A stretch of DNA of 59,555 bases from CAZHBA01 sp964530225 (GCA_964530225.1 CAZHBA010000035.1:1-59555), one strand, 5' to 3'. Shown: positions 26,701-35,325, numbered from the stretch's first letter. Made by a program: numbers and translations. The notes: generated from the sequence alone by a model not told the origin.

Positions 26701-27274
26701 TGCGGCTGGTGATGTCGGCCACCGCAGCGGCCAAATCGCCGTCGCCAGCCTGGGCACGCGCCATCAATTCGAGCTGAACCGCCTCCAGCAGTTCGTTGGA
26801 ATCGCGCTCGTCCATCACGGTAAAATGGGGTACCACCTCGGCTTCGATGGGAAAGCGCCGCAACACCGATTGGCAGAAGGCATGGACGGTCATGATCTTC
26901 ATACCGTCGGGTACATCAAGCACCTGCGCGAACAGGCGGCGGGCGCGGGCAAACCGTTCAGCGTCAACCGGGCCACCGGTCAGTGCCTCCAACTTCGTGG
27001 CCAAGTCCTGCCTTTTGGCGATCGCCCATTTGCCCAGCTCGCCGTTGACCCGCTGGGCCATTTCCGCCGCCGCCGCCTTGGTGAAGGTGAGGCAGAGAAT
27101 GCGCTGGGGCGCGACCCCGGCCAGTAGCTGGCTGAGTCCCCGGTCGGTCAAAACCTTGGTCTGGCCCGCGCCCGCCGACGCCGCCACCCAGGCGCTGGCG
27201 CGCGGGTTTGCCGCTTGGCGCTGCGCGGCCTCCGTTAGCCGGTGAAGCTGTTTCGATACGCCGGGAACGCTCAT
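23780..27274 (-). CDS. addA: Double-strand break repair helicase AddA with altered Walker A
   Basis: AddA is the UvrD-like helicase-nuclease subunit that, with AddB, resects DNA ends for recombination. The 1164-residue frame is complete: helicase domains 1 and 2 (LCLTFTKAAAAEM, VLIDEAQDTNPDQWRIV, FAVGDVKQSIYSFQGAEP, RVMTVHGAKGLQAPIV) and a C-terminal RecB-like nuclease with VMDYKTNRPPPE. The odd point is the P-loop ASAGAGQTK: the invariant lysine is Gln38 (codon CAG). Family members have GKT here, and loss of this lysine normally abolishes ATP hydrolysis. It begins with an ATGA overlap on addB. The neighbouring TDRG in place of TDRV also departs from the family. Confidence 0.92.
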   Translation of the reverse strand: MSVPGVSKQLHRLTEAAQRQAANPRASAWVAASAGAGQTKVLTDRGLSQLLAGVAPQRILCLTFTKAAAAEMAQRVNGELGKWAIAKRQDLATKLEALTGGPVDAERFARARRLFAQVLDVPDGMKIMTVHAFCQSVLRRFPIEAEVVPHFTVMDERDSNELLEAVQLELMARAQAGDGDLAAAVADITSRIHEIRFPDLMAELAAARGRIADLVARCGGVDPLIAAIYEVLGLNDGETPEAIVAAACAEKSFDSTALQRAAATLLQGSAADQGRASSIVSWLSEADNRRELFEAYCGVFLTKKGQIRKSLITKSALATDEQAGNFLKAEAARVHAVRARLRSTNVAQATAVLVRIAAVFIESYARHKSTRALLDYDDLIICTRQLLEAEGRAAWVLFKLDGGIDHVLIDEAQDTNPDQWRIVAALAGEFFAGYGGRDEALEDAELPARSIFAVGDVKQSIYSFQGAEPQAFEGMRRYFNQRVLDAELGWDDVRLDVSFRSTRPVLQAIDAVFAQTPARTGVVEGDEELQHLAIRAGSSGCVEIWSPLKPAGSPELKPWKPPVERVFVAGARERLAGLVARRIAAWIHDGEILESRSRAIEASDIMVLVRRRGPFVEALVRALKDLDVAVAGVDRMVLNEQLAVMDLLALGEFLLLPEDDLTLATVLKGPLLGLSDDDLFDLAHRREDSLWRALGCRAGGDPCFGRAHDYLAHLLGEVGFLRPYELFARLLNRGGRAAILSRLGPDAADPLDEFLSLALTYERTNTPSLQGFLHWMETGRAEVKRDLEQAGGAVRVMTVHGAKGLQAPIVILPDTMQVPIASPQLLWPENSNVLLWAPRAEDRDDTATAAHEHARQLQAEEYRRLLYVAMTRAGDRLYICGWETTRGAPDDCWYNLVRDALEGVARSVESPFLTSDPETMDATVQRLESGQQGAPDAGVAPQRRIDRPALPAWANEPAPATPSLLRPLAPSRAEQNPPVRSPIDGVDDLNRFKRGTIIHYLMQWLPELPPEHRTAAARNYLARPALELTEDAQERLAAEALAVLVDKAFSGLFLPASLAEVPISGVITGSDGQERVVSGQIDRLLIADGTVTVMDYKTNRPPPETPEEVQPVYLRQMAAYRTLLSDVYPEFNVNCCLLWTDGPRLMALPSNLLDAHTSITPATV

Positions 27275-30200
27275 GCGCTTTCTCCACCGTCAGCACCCGG
27301 CGCCGACCATTCCTTGACCCGAGCTAAATGTTCGTAATCGGAATAGCGCGGCGCCCAGTCGGCGCGCGGGCGGCTTTCGTAGGGCGTCGCTGGGTCGTCG
27401 AAGGTCTCGATGAGCTGGGCCAACCCGGCCCGCGCGCGCACAGCCAATTCAACGGGATTGTTGCCACCGACCGACGAAACGGCTCCAACGACCCGTCCGC
27501 CGCTAAGCCGCCAAAATTCCAGGTCGCCAACGGGAGCCGGCGACACGTTTTCGAATCCCCCGGCAGCGGCGATAGCCGCTTCCAACGGCAATTGCGGCGC
27601 AAAACCGGCAACCACCTCGGCAGTGCGAGGAACGGCGCCAGTTTTAAAATCGATAATTGCCAGCCTGCCGTCACTCAGGCGGTCGATGCGGTCGGCGCGG
27701 GCGACTAACTCGAACGACCCTTCCGAACTAGTCAAAATTAGCGTTCCCGCCACCTCGGTGAAGGTCTCAGCAATGCCAGCGCGGCGCGCAATCTCGGTTT
27801 TGATGAACCATTCAGCAATACGCTGAAAGCGTGGCCACCAAAAAGTCCACACCGCAGGCAATGCCTTGATCGGCGCCAACATTTCTGACCCGTTCTCTAT
27901 GAGTTGGGCGAGCGCTTCATCGGGCAATGGTCCTGGCAGACATTTGCCGAGGAAACGGTCGAGCACATGGTGAATGCGTGAGCCGTAGTCAGCGGCGTCG
28001 GGTGCTTGATCGAGCGGCGGCAGCGCCCGTAATTTTAGGATGTGGCGCGCATAGATGGCGTAGGGGTCGCGCATCCAGGTCTCGACTTCGGTGACAGACA
28101 ACTTCCGTGGCCGCGCGGCGACCGGCGGCGTTGGGCATGGCCGTCCGCGATCGGAAATCTCAGATACCACCACGCCTACGGGTGGCACCAAGGCGAGGTC
28201 CCGGTGCCAGGCCAGCCATTTGCTACCTCTTGCGGTCATTTCCGCTGGCTTAAGACCCAGCGCCTGCGCGGCAAACTCCAGCCGGGTCAGCCAACGGGCC
28301 GGTACGGTGGGCGAGCCATCGACCCGTAACGAGCGGCTCAGATAAACTTCTTTCGCACCTAGTGCCTGGGTGAAGTCGTGAGCGCTCAGGCCGATGCGCC
28401 GTTCGGGCTGCTGCAAACCAAAATCTGCCCGCATGGGCCGGCTCATCCACGGGTCAGCAGCGATCTCTGGTGGCCAGGTACCCTCGTTGAGCCCACCCAA
28501 AATCATCACGTCGTAGCGCTGCAGGCGCGCCTCCAGCGGGCCAAGAATGGCGAGACGCGAGTGACTACCATGGCGTGGGCGCACTGTCCGTCCAGCAAAC
28601 AAGGCCTCAAGCAGGGCCGGATAGCGCGCCGCCGACACCGAGCCCAGGAGATGACCGGCATCGGCCAGGTCAGCGACAAAGGCGGCAAGGCTTTCGCCCG
28701 CATCGCCACCCCACAAGCGCTCGGCTCCAGTTTGTGTATCGCTCGCTGCCAGGGCCTCGGCAAAACGAGCATGCGCCACAACGATATCACCAACCGGCCG
28801 CGCAGTCCCCTCAAGCAAGTCGACGAAGGGCCCAGCATTGGCGACCAGAGCGTCGAGCAAATCGGCGGCTGCGGAGAGTTCCGGTTCTTCGGCTTCGGTG
28901 GCACGGCGGGCAGCAGCTGCCAGCGCCGCCAAGCCTGGCGCCTGCCGCGGACCCCGCAGACAGGCGATTTCGAGCGCTCGCACCAAACCGCAAAAGGTCC
29001 CCGGGGCTAAACCGCCTGCGGCTAATGGATGCTTTAACGCCGACAGAAGCGGGAACGGCGCCGCCGCCTGACCAACCATCTCGACAATCAGCCGGAAAAA
29101 CACGCCCGGCGGCGTTTCGGCCAAGGGCACTCCACCGCTGTCGTCGACAACCACGTCCCAACGCGCGAACGCTCCAGCCACCCGGCGCGCCAAGCCTCGG
29201 TCCGGCGTCACCAGGGCCGCGGTGCGGCCGCTTTTCCGGTCGGCTAAGACCTCGCGCATAATCAACGCGATGGCGCCCGCCTCTTCATCGGCACCGGCAC
29301 AGTCGATACGGGTCAAACCACTTAGAGCAGCGGCGTCGATTTCGCCCAATTCGTACCAGTCGTCGGTCGCAGTAGCCGGCCGGAGTGCGGCACTGGTAAG
29401 GTCCGCCCGTGCGCTCTGGTGGTGCTTGATCAACGGCACACCAGGCCAGTCTCCGACTTCTTCGCGCGTCACGGCAAGATGGTTGAGCAGTTGGCGTAAA
29501 CCATATTGTGGATGGGACGATTCAACCAAGTCCCAGGCGGTGCTGTCCAAATCCTGGTCGAGGCCCGGCAACACCACCGCGCCCGCGGGTAACCGGGCGA
29601 TGACGGCGAGCAGATCCGCCGTCGCCGGAATGCTACCGGTGCTGCCTGCAGCAATTACCGGCGTCGCCGGTGGGCTGTGCTGCCAATTGACCGCGCACGC
29701 CGCCAACAGAAGGTTGCGCCGTTCAGCGGCGTCCACAGCACCTTCCGCCGCTAATAGCTCAGGCCAGGCGCTAGTTAAAACTTCCAGGAACTGGAGCGTC
29801 AGTTGCCAGTGGACGGCGTAATCCTCCGGCACCAGCTCGGCGAGCCGGTCGAAACCGAGACGCTCGGTCTGCACCTGGTCGAGAAAATTCGACAGCTCAC
29901 CGGCCAGATGGACCGCCTGGTCGACCGGTAACTGGCCGTTAATTCCCTGCTCATCACGGGTCTGGGCCGCGCTCTGCTGCACCAGGCGCGCTAGCAAAAG
30001 CCGGCGGCGTATATCGCCAATGGCTGGCGGTATCGCTTGCGCCGTCTCCGGTGTTTGCAGCGCCAGCGGATCGAATTGTAGCGCCTCTTCGTCGACGTCG
30101 CCGATAGGCACCATGCGTGGCAACACCAGCGCCCGGCCGCCACTATGGCGCAAAAAAGCGTCCTGCAAGGCGCGACAAGCGCGTCGCGTCGGCAGCAAAA

Positions 30201-30327
30201 TCAGCACTCGCGCCAAGGCCAGGGGATCGTCGGCGCTGGCATGGCTATCGGTAACACCGGCGGCAAGCGCATCGACAAACGGCGTGTAGGACGGAATGGT
30301 GAATACCGACGGGCGTTCAGAGCTCAT
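27271..30327 (-). CDS. addB: Double-strand break repair protein AddB (alphaproteobacterial type)
   Basis: Partner of AddA. The protein has an inactivated helicase-like N-terminal half (LPTRRACRALQDAFL, LPRMVPIGDVDEE) and a C-terminal nuclease domain with the metal motif AIIDFKTG and RLSGGR region. YDVMILGGLNEGTWPPE is another family block. The start ATG at 30327 is chosen because the family begins a few residues before the VFTIPSYTPFVDALA strand; it overlaps tsaE by 11 nt. The gene keeps full length (1018 aa), unlike several neighbours. The usual amgK/murU genes between tsaE and addB are absent here. Confidence 0.93.
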   Translation of the reverse strand: MSSERPSVFTIPSYTPFVDALAAGVTDSHASADDPLALARVLILLPTRRACRALQDAFLRHSGGRALVLPRMVPIGDVDEEALQFDPLALQTPETAQAIPPAIGDIRRRLLLARLVQQSAAQTRDEQGINGQLPVDQAVHLAGELSNFLDQVQTERLGFDRLAELVPEDYAVHWQLTLQFLEVLTSAWPELLAAEGAVDAAERRNLLLAACAVNWQHSPPATPVIAAGSTGSIPATADLLAVIARLPAGAVVLPGLDQDLDSTAWDLVESSHPQYGLRQLLNHLAVTREEVGDWPGVPLIKHHQSARADLTSAALRPATATDDWYELGEIDAAALSGLTRIDCAGADEEAGAIALIMREVLADRKSGRTAALVTPDRGLARRVAGAFARWDVVVDDSGGVPLAETPPGVFFRLIVEMVGQAAAPFPLLSALKHPLAAGGLAPGTFCGLVRALEIACLRGPRQAPGLAALAAAARRATEAEEPELSAAADLLDALVANAGPFVDLLEGTARPVGDIVVAHARFAEALAASDTQTGAERLWGGDAGESLAAFVADLADAGHLLGSVSAARYPALLEALFAGRTVRPRHGSHSRLAILGPLEARLQRYDVMILGGLNEGTWPPEIAADPWMSRPMRADFGLQQPERRIGLSAHDFTQALGAKEVYLSRSLRVDGSPTVPARWLTRLEFAAQALGLKPAEMTARGSKWLAWHRDLALVPPVGVVVSEISDRGRPCPTPPVAARPRKLSVTEVETWMRDPYAIYARHILKLRALPPLDQAPDAADYGSRIHHVLDRFLGKCLPGPLPDEALAQLIENGSEMLAPIKALPAVWTFWWPRFQRIAEWFIKTEIARRAGIAETFTEVAGTLILTSSEGSFELVARADRIDRLSDGRLAIIDFKTGAVPRTAEVVAGFAPQLPLEAAIAAAGGFENVSPAPVGDLEFWRLSGGRVVGAVSSVGGNNPVELAVRARAGLAQLIETFDDPATPYESRPRADWAPRYSDYEHLARVKEWSAPGADGGESA

Positions 30328-30811
30328 CGCCGACCTCCGCCAACCGTTCGCACCACCTACCATGGCCGCACAACTCCGCGCGCCTACCGTCATCGTCACC
30401 GGTGTAGGACAAAACAATATCCAAGCGGTCGGCCGGCAACAGCGGGCCCATGCGCTCGGGCCACTCGATAAGGGTTACGGCCTCGGCCTGCGCCTCGTCG
30501 ATGCCCAACTCGACAATCTCTTCCGGATTATCGATCCGGTAGAAATCGAAATGCCAGACGGCGACTAGCGACAGGTCATAGCTCTGGGCCAACGTAAATG
30601 TTGGGCTCGGTACCTCGCCAGCATAACCGAGCGCTCTTATCAGGGCACGCGCCAGCGTAGTTTTGCCAGCACCGAGTTCACCGTAAAGCGCCACCACATC
30701 GCCCGCGCGTAGCAATCGGGCAACCGCGGTGCCCAATTTTCCCGTCGCCGCTATATCGATTAGCTCTCGCGTAACGGTCGCCGGCACCCTGCCGACCGGC
30801 GGCGGTGTCAT
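30317..30811 (-). CDS. tsaE: tRNA threonylcarbamoyladenosine biosynthesis ATPase TsaE
   Basis: Needed for t6A37 on ANN-decoding tRNAs with TsaB and TsaD. A 164-residue P-loop protein: ALYGELGAGKTTLARALI is the Walker A, then YAGEVPSPTFTLAQSY and WHFDFYRI with the catalytic acidic residues and LIEWPERM. The ATG at 30811 overlaps the stop of a 24-codon frame (ATGA). The C-terminus overlaps addB. Transcription probably runs from upstream through tsaE-addB-addA. Confidence 0.95.
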   Translation of the reverse strand: MTPPPVGRVPATVTRELIDIAATGKLGTAVARLLRAGDVVALYGELGAGKTTLARALIRALGYAGEVPSPTFTLAQSYDLSLVAVWHFDFYRIDNPEEIVELGIDEAQAEAVTLIEWPERMGPLLPADRLDIVLSYTGDDDGRRAELCGHGRWCERLAEVGDEL

Positions 30812-30882
30812 TCCGCGCTAACCGCGGCGGCAAGCCAACCGGCAACAAGAGCGAGCAGCAGGACTATATCCGGAATCGTCAC
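30808..30882 (-). CDS. Possible 24-residue hydrophobic leader ORF coupled to tsaE
   Basis: GTG at 30882 opens a frame of 24 codons that is nearly all hydrophobic after MTIPDIV and ends AVSAE, with its TGA overlapping the tsaE ATG. It may be a real small membrane peptide, a coupling leader, or the leftover of a larger membrane gene, since many relatives have a PAS-domain sensor kinase at this site. The ribosome site is weak. Confidence 0.3.
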   Translation of the reverse strand: MTIPDIVLLLALVAGWLAAAVSAE

Positions 30883-30975
30883 AATAATAGACTCTAACCT
30901 AGTTCCGAGTCGCTCGACCGCGACGCCGGCAAAAGTCTAGGCAGGCCTCAGAAGCACCGCAAGCGATCTCGGAAC

Positions 30976-32289
30976 TTAATACCGGTAGGCATCGGTTTTG
31001 AACGGACCTGTTTCCGGCACGCCAATATAATCTGCCTGCTGCTGTGTCAGCCTCGTCAACGTCGCCCCAACTTTTTTCAGGTGCAGCATTGCCACCTTTT
31101 CATCGAGGTGCTTGGGCAGCACGTAGACCTGGTTTTCATATGCACTTGAATTGTCCCACAGCTCGAGCTGCGCCAGAACCTGGTTGGTGAACGAGGCACT
31201 CATGACAAAACTGGGATGGCCGGTCGCACAGCCCAAATTGACCAGCCGCCCCTCGGCCAGCAGGATCATCCGCTTGCCGTCAGGGAACTCAATCTCGTCG
31301 ACTTGCGGCTTGACGTTGTGCCACGGAAAATTGCGTAGCGCCGACACCTGAATCTCCGTGTCGAAATGGCCGATGTTGCACACGATCGCCCGGTCTTTCA
31401 TCGCGCGCATATGGTCGATTGTGATGACATCGACGTTTCCGGTCGTGGTCACAAAAATGTCGGCTTGAGGGGCTGCCTCTTCGGTGGCCACGACCTCGTA
31501 GCCTTCCATCGCTGCCTGCAGCGCACAGATGGGGTCAATTTCGGTCACCATTACCCGGCAGCCAGCGTTGCGCAGACTCGCCGCCGAACCCTTACCGACA
31601 TCGCCAAAGCCGCACACCAGCGCCACCTTGCCTGCCATCATGACGTCGGTCGCCCGACGAATGCCATCGACCAGGCTTTCGCGGCAGCCATAAAGATTGT
31701 CAAACTTCGATTTGGTGACGCTGTCGTTGACGTTGAAAGCGGGCACCTTCAACGAGCCGTCGCGCGCCATCTCGTGCAGCCGATGCACGCCCGTGGTGGT
31801 CTCTTCGCTGAGGCCTCGGACATCGGCCAGCAGTTCGGGAAACTTCTCGTGCATGACCGCGGTCAGATCGCCGCCATCGTCGAGGATCATATTTGGTCGC
31901 CAACCATTAGGTCCTTCGATGGTTTGGACGATGCACCACCAGAACTCTTCGTCGGTCTCGCCTTTCCACGCGAAAACCGGCACGCCGACAGCGGCAACCG
32001 CGGCCGCTGCCTGATCCTGGGTAGAAAAAATATTGCACGACGACCAGCGTAACTCGGCACCCAATTCGATCAGGGTCTCGATGAGGACTGCGGTCTGAAT
32101 CGTCATATGCAGACAGCCAGCAATACGCGCGCCAGCGAGCGGTTTGGCCACGCCATATTCCTCGCGCACAGCCATCAGACCGGGCATTTCTGTCTCGGCG
32201 ATGGCGACTTCCTTGCGCCCCCATTCGGCTAGCGAAATATCAGCAACCTTGTAATCGCCACCCGCGGTGGCATCGGCAACGGCGGTCAT
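30976..32289 (-). CDS. ahcY: Adenosylhomocysteinase
   Basis: Hydrolyses S-adenosylhomocysteine to adenosine and homocysteine, closing the methyl cycle. 437 residues with the family blocks AGCLHMTIQTAVLIETL, VPAFNVNDSVTKSKFDNLYG, the NAD-binding GFGDVGKGSAASL (about residue 227) and the C-terminal LTQQQADYIGV...KTDAYRY that completes the neighbour's NAD site. Downstream of ptsH on the same strand, as in rhizobia. The 175 nt upstream are AT-rich near 32450, which fits a promoter of its own. Confidence 0.97.
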   Translation of the reverse strand: MTAVADATAGGDYKVADISLAEWGRKEVAIAETEMPGLMAVREEYGVAKPLAGARIAGCLHMTIQTAVLIETLIELGAELRWSSCNIFSTQDQAAAAVAAVGVPVFAWKGETDEEFWWCIVQTIEGPNGWRPNMILDDGGDLTAVMHEKFPELLADVRGLSEETTTGVHRLHEMARDGSLKVPAFNVNDSVTKSKFDNLYGCRESLVDGIRRATDVMMAGKVALVCGFGDVGKGSAASLRNAGCRVMVTEIDPICALQAAMEGYEVVATEEAAPQADIFVTTTGNVDVITIDHMRAMKDRAIVCNIGHFDTEIQVSALRNFPWHNVKPQVDEIEFPDGKRMILLAEGRLVNLGCATGHPSFVMSASFTNQVLAQLELWDNSSAYENQVYVLPKHLDEKVAMLHLKKVGATLTRLTQQQADYIGVPETGPFKTDAYRY

Positions 32290-32466
32290 CCGTAAACTCC
32301 TGAAACGTTTGGGTTGAACCTATATCGGCGATCAATCGGAGCCATAGGTTCGGCTTTGGCCGCGTCTTACCAGACCGACCCCTGGGCGACAACTAAGGTT
32401 CCACCGAGAATATTTCAACTCAGCTGACCTCTAATCTAACCGGCTTAAGGAATATTAAATATAATA

Positions 32467-32724
32467 TTACCCCTCATCAAACCCAGTAGCGGCAAGTTTC
32501 GCCAGTGCGGCGACCGCAGCTTTGGCCTTGCGGCCGCTGGCCCGTAGTTCGATCTCATAATCCTTGGCGGGACAACAGTAACAGCCCCATAATCGATGTG
32601 CCCAGCACGTCGATATCGTCCTTAGCAACGGTTATTTCGGCGGCAAACTGCTCCGCTAACTGCACGAACTTCGCCGCGGCGCACGCATGCAGGCCGCACT
32701 CGCTAACAATCGAAACGCGTCGCT
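32467..32724 (-). pseudogene. ptsH: HPr phosphocarrier (ptsH), frameshifted
   Basis: The first part reads VSIVSECGLHACAAAKFVQL and EITVAKDDIDVLGTSIMGLL, typical HPr with the phosphorylatable His still in GLHA, but the conserved Arg two residues on is Cys (CGC to TGC). After LLLLS the frame shifts near 32560-32566; the neighbouring frame continues KDYEIELRASGRKAKAAV to a TAA at 32467. The gene has no start of its own and is joined directly to the manX remnant upstream. Confidence 0.78.
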
Positions 32725-32921
32725 AAACAACACCGTCTTCTGCCGACGCCATCGCTTACCCGGGCTACCGCGTTGAAGATATCCTGGCGGCGCGCCGCCA
32801 TATCGTCGTCGGGTTCGATCGATATGGCGAGCGCATTTGCCTACGGGTAAACTACATGCTCAAGCGCGGAAAGAAACTCATTGGCCAACCCGCCATGGGT
32901 GACCAATATTATTCTGATCAT
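32725..32921 (-). pseudogene. manX: PTS EIIA (mannose/fructose-type, ManX-like), nonsense and truncated
   Basis: From ATG 32921 the frame reads IILVTHGGLANEFLSALEHVV, carrying the His phosphorylation site of EIIA-Man in VTHG, then YP and an in-frame TAG at 32841-32843, then ALAISIEPDDDMAARRQDIF in the same frame. Relatives have VGPQ before that stop, so CAG to TAG is likely. The second half of the domain is missing: the frame runs straight into ptsH. It starts 53 nt after rapZ. Confidence 0.78.
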
Positions 32922-32974
32922 GAATTACCCTTCCGGCTAGCGCTTTGGTTATCGGCGCTGCCAGTTCCGCCTTC

Positions 32975-33853
32975 CTACAATTCGCGGTGCCACATATCAA
33001 CACGCAAAGCCTGTCCGTCGAGCCACGCCCCGAGCTTCTCGGCAACAAAAACCGAACGATGACGCCCGCCGGTACATCCCACCGCAATCGTCAGATAGCT
33101 TTTACCTTCCGCCTGGAAGCGCGGCAGCAATAACGCCAGAAGATCGGTCAAACGTTCGAAGAACGCAGCGAAATCGGTATCGTTTTCGATATATGCGCCA
33201 ACAACCGAATCGTGGCCGGTCAACGGCTGGAGATCGGGATCATAGTGAGGATTGCGCAAAAACCTAGCGTCGAACACAAGATCGGCATCGCGCGGCACCC
33301 CGTTTCTGTAGGCGAACGATATGACCTGTATGTGCGGGGCCGCGACCTCCTCGTTCGCCAATTGGCTACGCAAGATATCAGCGAACTCGTGAGTATTGGT
33401 GTGGCTACTGTCGATGACTATGTCCGCGGCTTCGCGTAACGGCCCCAACAGAAGCCGCTCAGCGATAATGCTATCAACCAACGGCCGGTCGCTGGCCATA
33501 GGGTGAACGCGGCGTGATTCCGTGTAGCGGCGCTGCAATACATTTGCGTCGCAATCAAGAAATAGGATGTCGATAGGAATCGACGTTTGCCGGCGTAATT
33601 GGGCGACGGTATCGGCAAAAACGTCAGCGTCGAAGTCGCGGGTGCGAATATCGATGCCGACTGCCAGCCCACGCCCCGTCGCGGGTCCCTGACCGACCAG
33701 GGTCGTCATCAGACGCAACGGCAGATTGTCGACTGCCTCACTACCCAAATCCTCCAAAACTTTTAGCGCCACCGTCCGGCCAGCGCCCGACATACCGGTC
33801 ACCAGGATAACGCGATCGGCCAGGGTGCCGCCCGTTGCCGTGTCGCCGATCAT
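32975..33853 (-). CDS. rapZ: RNase adapter / nucleotide-binding protein RapZ
   Basis: A 292-residue protein with an N-terminal P-loop domain, ILVTGMSGAGRTVALKVLEDLG (the GR form is common in alphaproteobacteria) and AVDNLP, and a C-terminal domain with DARFLRNPHY and TIAVGCTGGRHRSVFVAEKL. RapZ links cell-envelope precursor sensing to RNA turnover in gammaproteobacteria; in alphaproteobacteria it usually sits between hprK and manX. No damage is seen here although both neighbours are broken. Its ATG overlaps the end of the hprK remnant. Confidence 0.95.
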   Translation of the reverse strand: MIGDTATGGTLADRVILVTGMSGAGRTVALKVLEDLGSEAVDNLPLRLMTTLVGQGPATGRGLAVGIDIRTRDFDADVFADTVAQLRRQTSIPIDILFLDCDANVLQRRYTESRRVHPMASDRPLVDSIIAERLLLGPLREAADIVIDSSHTNTHEFADILRSQLANEEVAAPHIQVISFAYRNGVPRDADLVFDARFLRNPHYDPDLQPLTGHDSVVGAYIENDTDFAAFFERLTDLLALLLPRFQAEGKSYLTIAVGCTGGRHRSVFVAEKLGAWLDGQALRVDMWHREL

Positions 33854-34307
33854 AACGCCGCCACTATATCGAGAGCGCCGATTGTGTCCGCTTTTGCAGT
33901 TTGCGTAGCTAGTCGCAATTTGGCCGTGGCCGATACTTTGAACGGAGTGAGGTGCACCTTCGCCACGCTGACACCCGCCAGAGCGACGGATTGCGGCGCT
34001 GGCAACCGCTCTATCTCCACCATAGACACCAACTCAGCTACCAATATCAATGGCGCTTGGTCAACTGTGGGTATTTCGACTAGCCCCAACCCGCGCACCC
34101 CATACGCCCGGCAAGGCGCGCCGAAGTGCGCAGCACTAACTCACCGTCGTTCTGGCACAATTCGGTTTTATCATAGGCGATTAGGCTCAGCGCGAGATCG
34201 GACTTGCCGCTACCCAACGGCCCACGCAGTAGCACCCAAGCCCATTTCGTATCGGCCGGCAGCACAACTGCTGTTGCATGGATGAGAACTGGAGGATGGC
34301 TTTGCAT
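33850..34307 (-). pseudogene. hprK: HPr kinase/phosphorylase (short alphaproteobacterial HprK), frameshifted
   Basis: From ATG 34307 the frame reads VLIHATAVVL and LLRGPLGSGKSDLALSLI, the start and P-loop of short HprK. Several residues between that helix and KTELCQNDGEL appear deleted compared with the family, and the frame is lost near 34095 at AGRMG. The next frame continues VRGLGLVEIPTVDQAPL to the end at 33850. One base lost near 34095-34098 explains the shift. Its start lies only 7 nt after an amidohydrolase stop, at the edge of the catabolic block. Confidence 0.82.
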
Positions 34308-34314
34308 GTGTCAG

Positions 34315-35325
34315 CTATTCCGACGCTACCGGCACTTTCACGCCAAGGATGCGGGCGGCGTTGAGGCCGATAATGCCCGCCTTTTCGTCGTCGCTAAGCC
34401 AGTCGTAGCCGAGCACGTTCTGCACCGGCTTTTCATGGCCCATGTCGAAACAATAATCGCTGCCGAGCAGCACGCGGTCGGGCCCGACCAAATCGGTCAG
34501 GTATTTCATGACGTAATTGGCGTGACCGATAGTGTCGTAGGTAAAGCGCCGCAGGTAGGTCGACGGCGCCTCCTGCAGATGTTTGCATTCCTTGCGCACT
34601 GTCCAGCCATGGTCGATGCGACCGATCAAAATTGGGAAAGTGCCACCGGCATGGGGCAGGCAGACTTCCAGCCTGGGGTGCCGGTCGAGGATACCGCTAA
34701 AAATTAGGAACGTCGCGGCGACCGCGGTGTCAGTCGGATTCCCGATGGTGTTGATGGTGTGGTAGTCGCTCAGACGAGCGGTGCCTAGAACGTTGGTCGG
34801 ATGCAGAAAGATGGGCAGTTCTAGTTCGGCGATTTTGTCAAAGATTGCGGTGAAACGCAGGTCCGACAGGTTATGGCCGGCGACATTGGTGCCCATATAG
34901 ACACCGCACATACCCGGCAGTTTCGCCGCCCGTTCCACTTCGCCAATACCATCCGCTTCGTTGAGCATCGGCACGGTCATCAGGCCGACGAAACGATCGG
35001 AGCGGGCCACATGAAATTCCGACGTCCCGTCATTATAGGCCTGGGCCAAATCGAGATTGAGGCCGTCATCAGGGTAGTGGCACATGGGGTTGGTCAGTGA
35101 CAGCGCGTGCAAGTCGGTTTCTTGGCGATCCGCGCCGGCGACGCGGGCATCGACATCATAATAGCTGGAGTCGATAGGACCCTGCCTACGTCCTATTGCC
35201 GGAGCAATCCAGACATCCCCGCGGTCGCCGTGCTCAACCGTGACGCCAACCGTATGCCCGTGCTTTTCAAGAATATCGATATAACCGCGTGTATAAAAAT
35301 GGGCGTGGATATCAACCGAGTACAT
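34315..35325 (-). CDS. Amidohydrolase-family protein, ACMSD-like
   Basis: A metal-dependent TIM-barrel enzyme of the type that includes 2-amino-3-carboxymuconate-semialdehyde decarboxylase and related hydrolases/decarboxylases of ring-cleavage products. Metal ligands are visible in VDIHAHF (residues 4-10), FLHPTN, LPHAGGTFP and LLGSDYCFDMG. Length 336 aa is usual. It is divergent from a Gfo/Idh/MocA gene with the shared palindrome in the 241-nt gap. With the extradiol dioxygenase 9 kb away it suggests work on aromatic cleavage products; the substrate is not known. Confidence 0.87.
   Translation of the reverse strand: MYSVDIHAHFYTRGYIDILEKHGHTVGVTVEHGDRGDVWIAPAIGRRQGPIDSSYYDVDARVAGADRQETDLHALSLTNPMCHYPDDGLNLDLAQAYNDGTSEFHVARSDRFVGLMTVPMLNEADGIGEVERAAKLPGMCGVYMGTNVAGHNLSDLRFTAIFDKIAELELPIFLHPTNVLGTARLSDYHTINTIGNPTDTAVAATFLIFSGILDRHPRLEVCLPHAGGTFPILIGRIDHGWTVRKECKHLQEAPSTYLRRFTYDTIGHANYVMKYLTDLVGPDRVLLGSDYCFDMGHEKPVQNVLGYDWLSDDEKAGIIGLNAARILGVKVPVASE

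Noticed and set aside
32290..32466. SAM- or SAH-type riboswitch upstream of ahcY
   Set aside because: I looked for the conserved cores on the minus strand and could not build the required helices; only short unrelated inverted repeats are present.
32975..33853. Arginine in the RapZ P-loop as a defect like that of AddA
   Set aside because: SGAGR is, to my knowledge, the ordinary form in alphaproteobacterial RapZ, so it is not evidence of decay.
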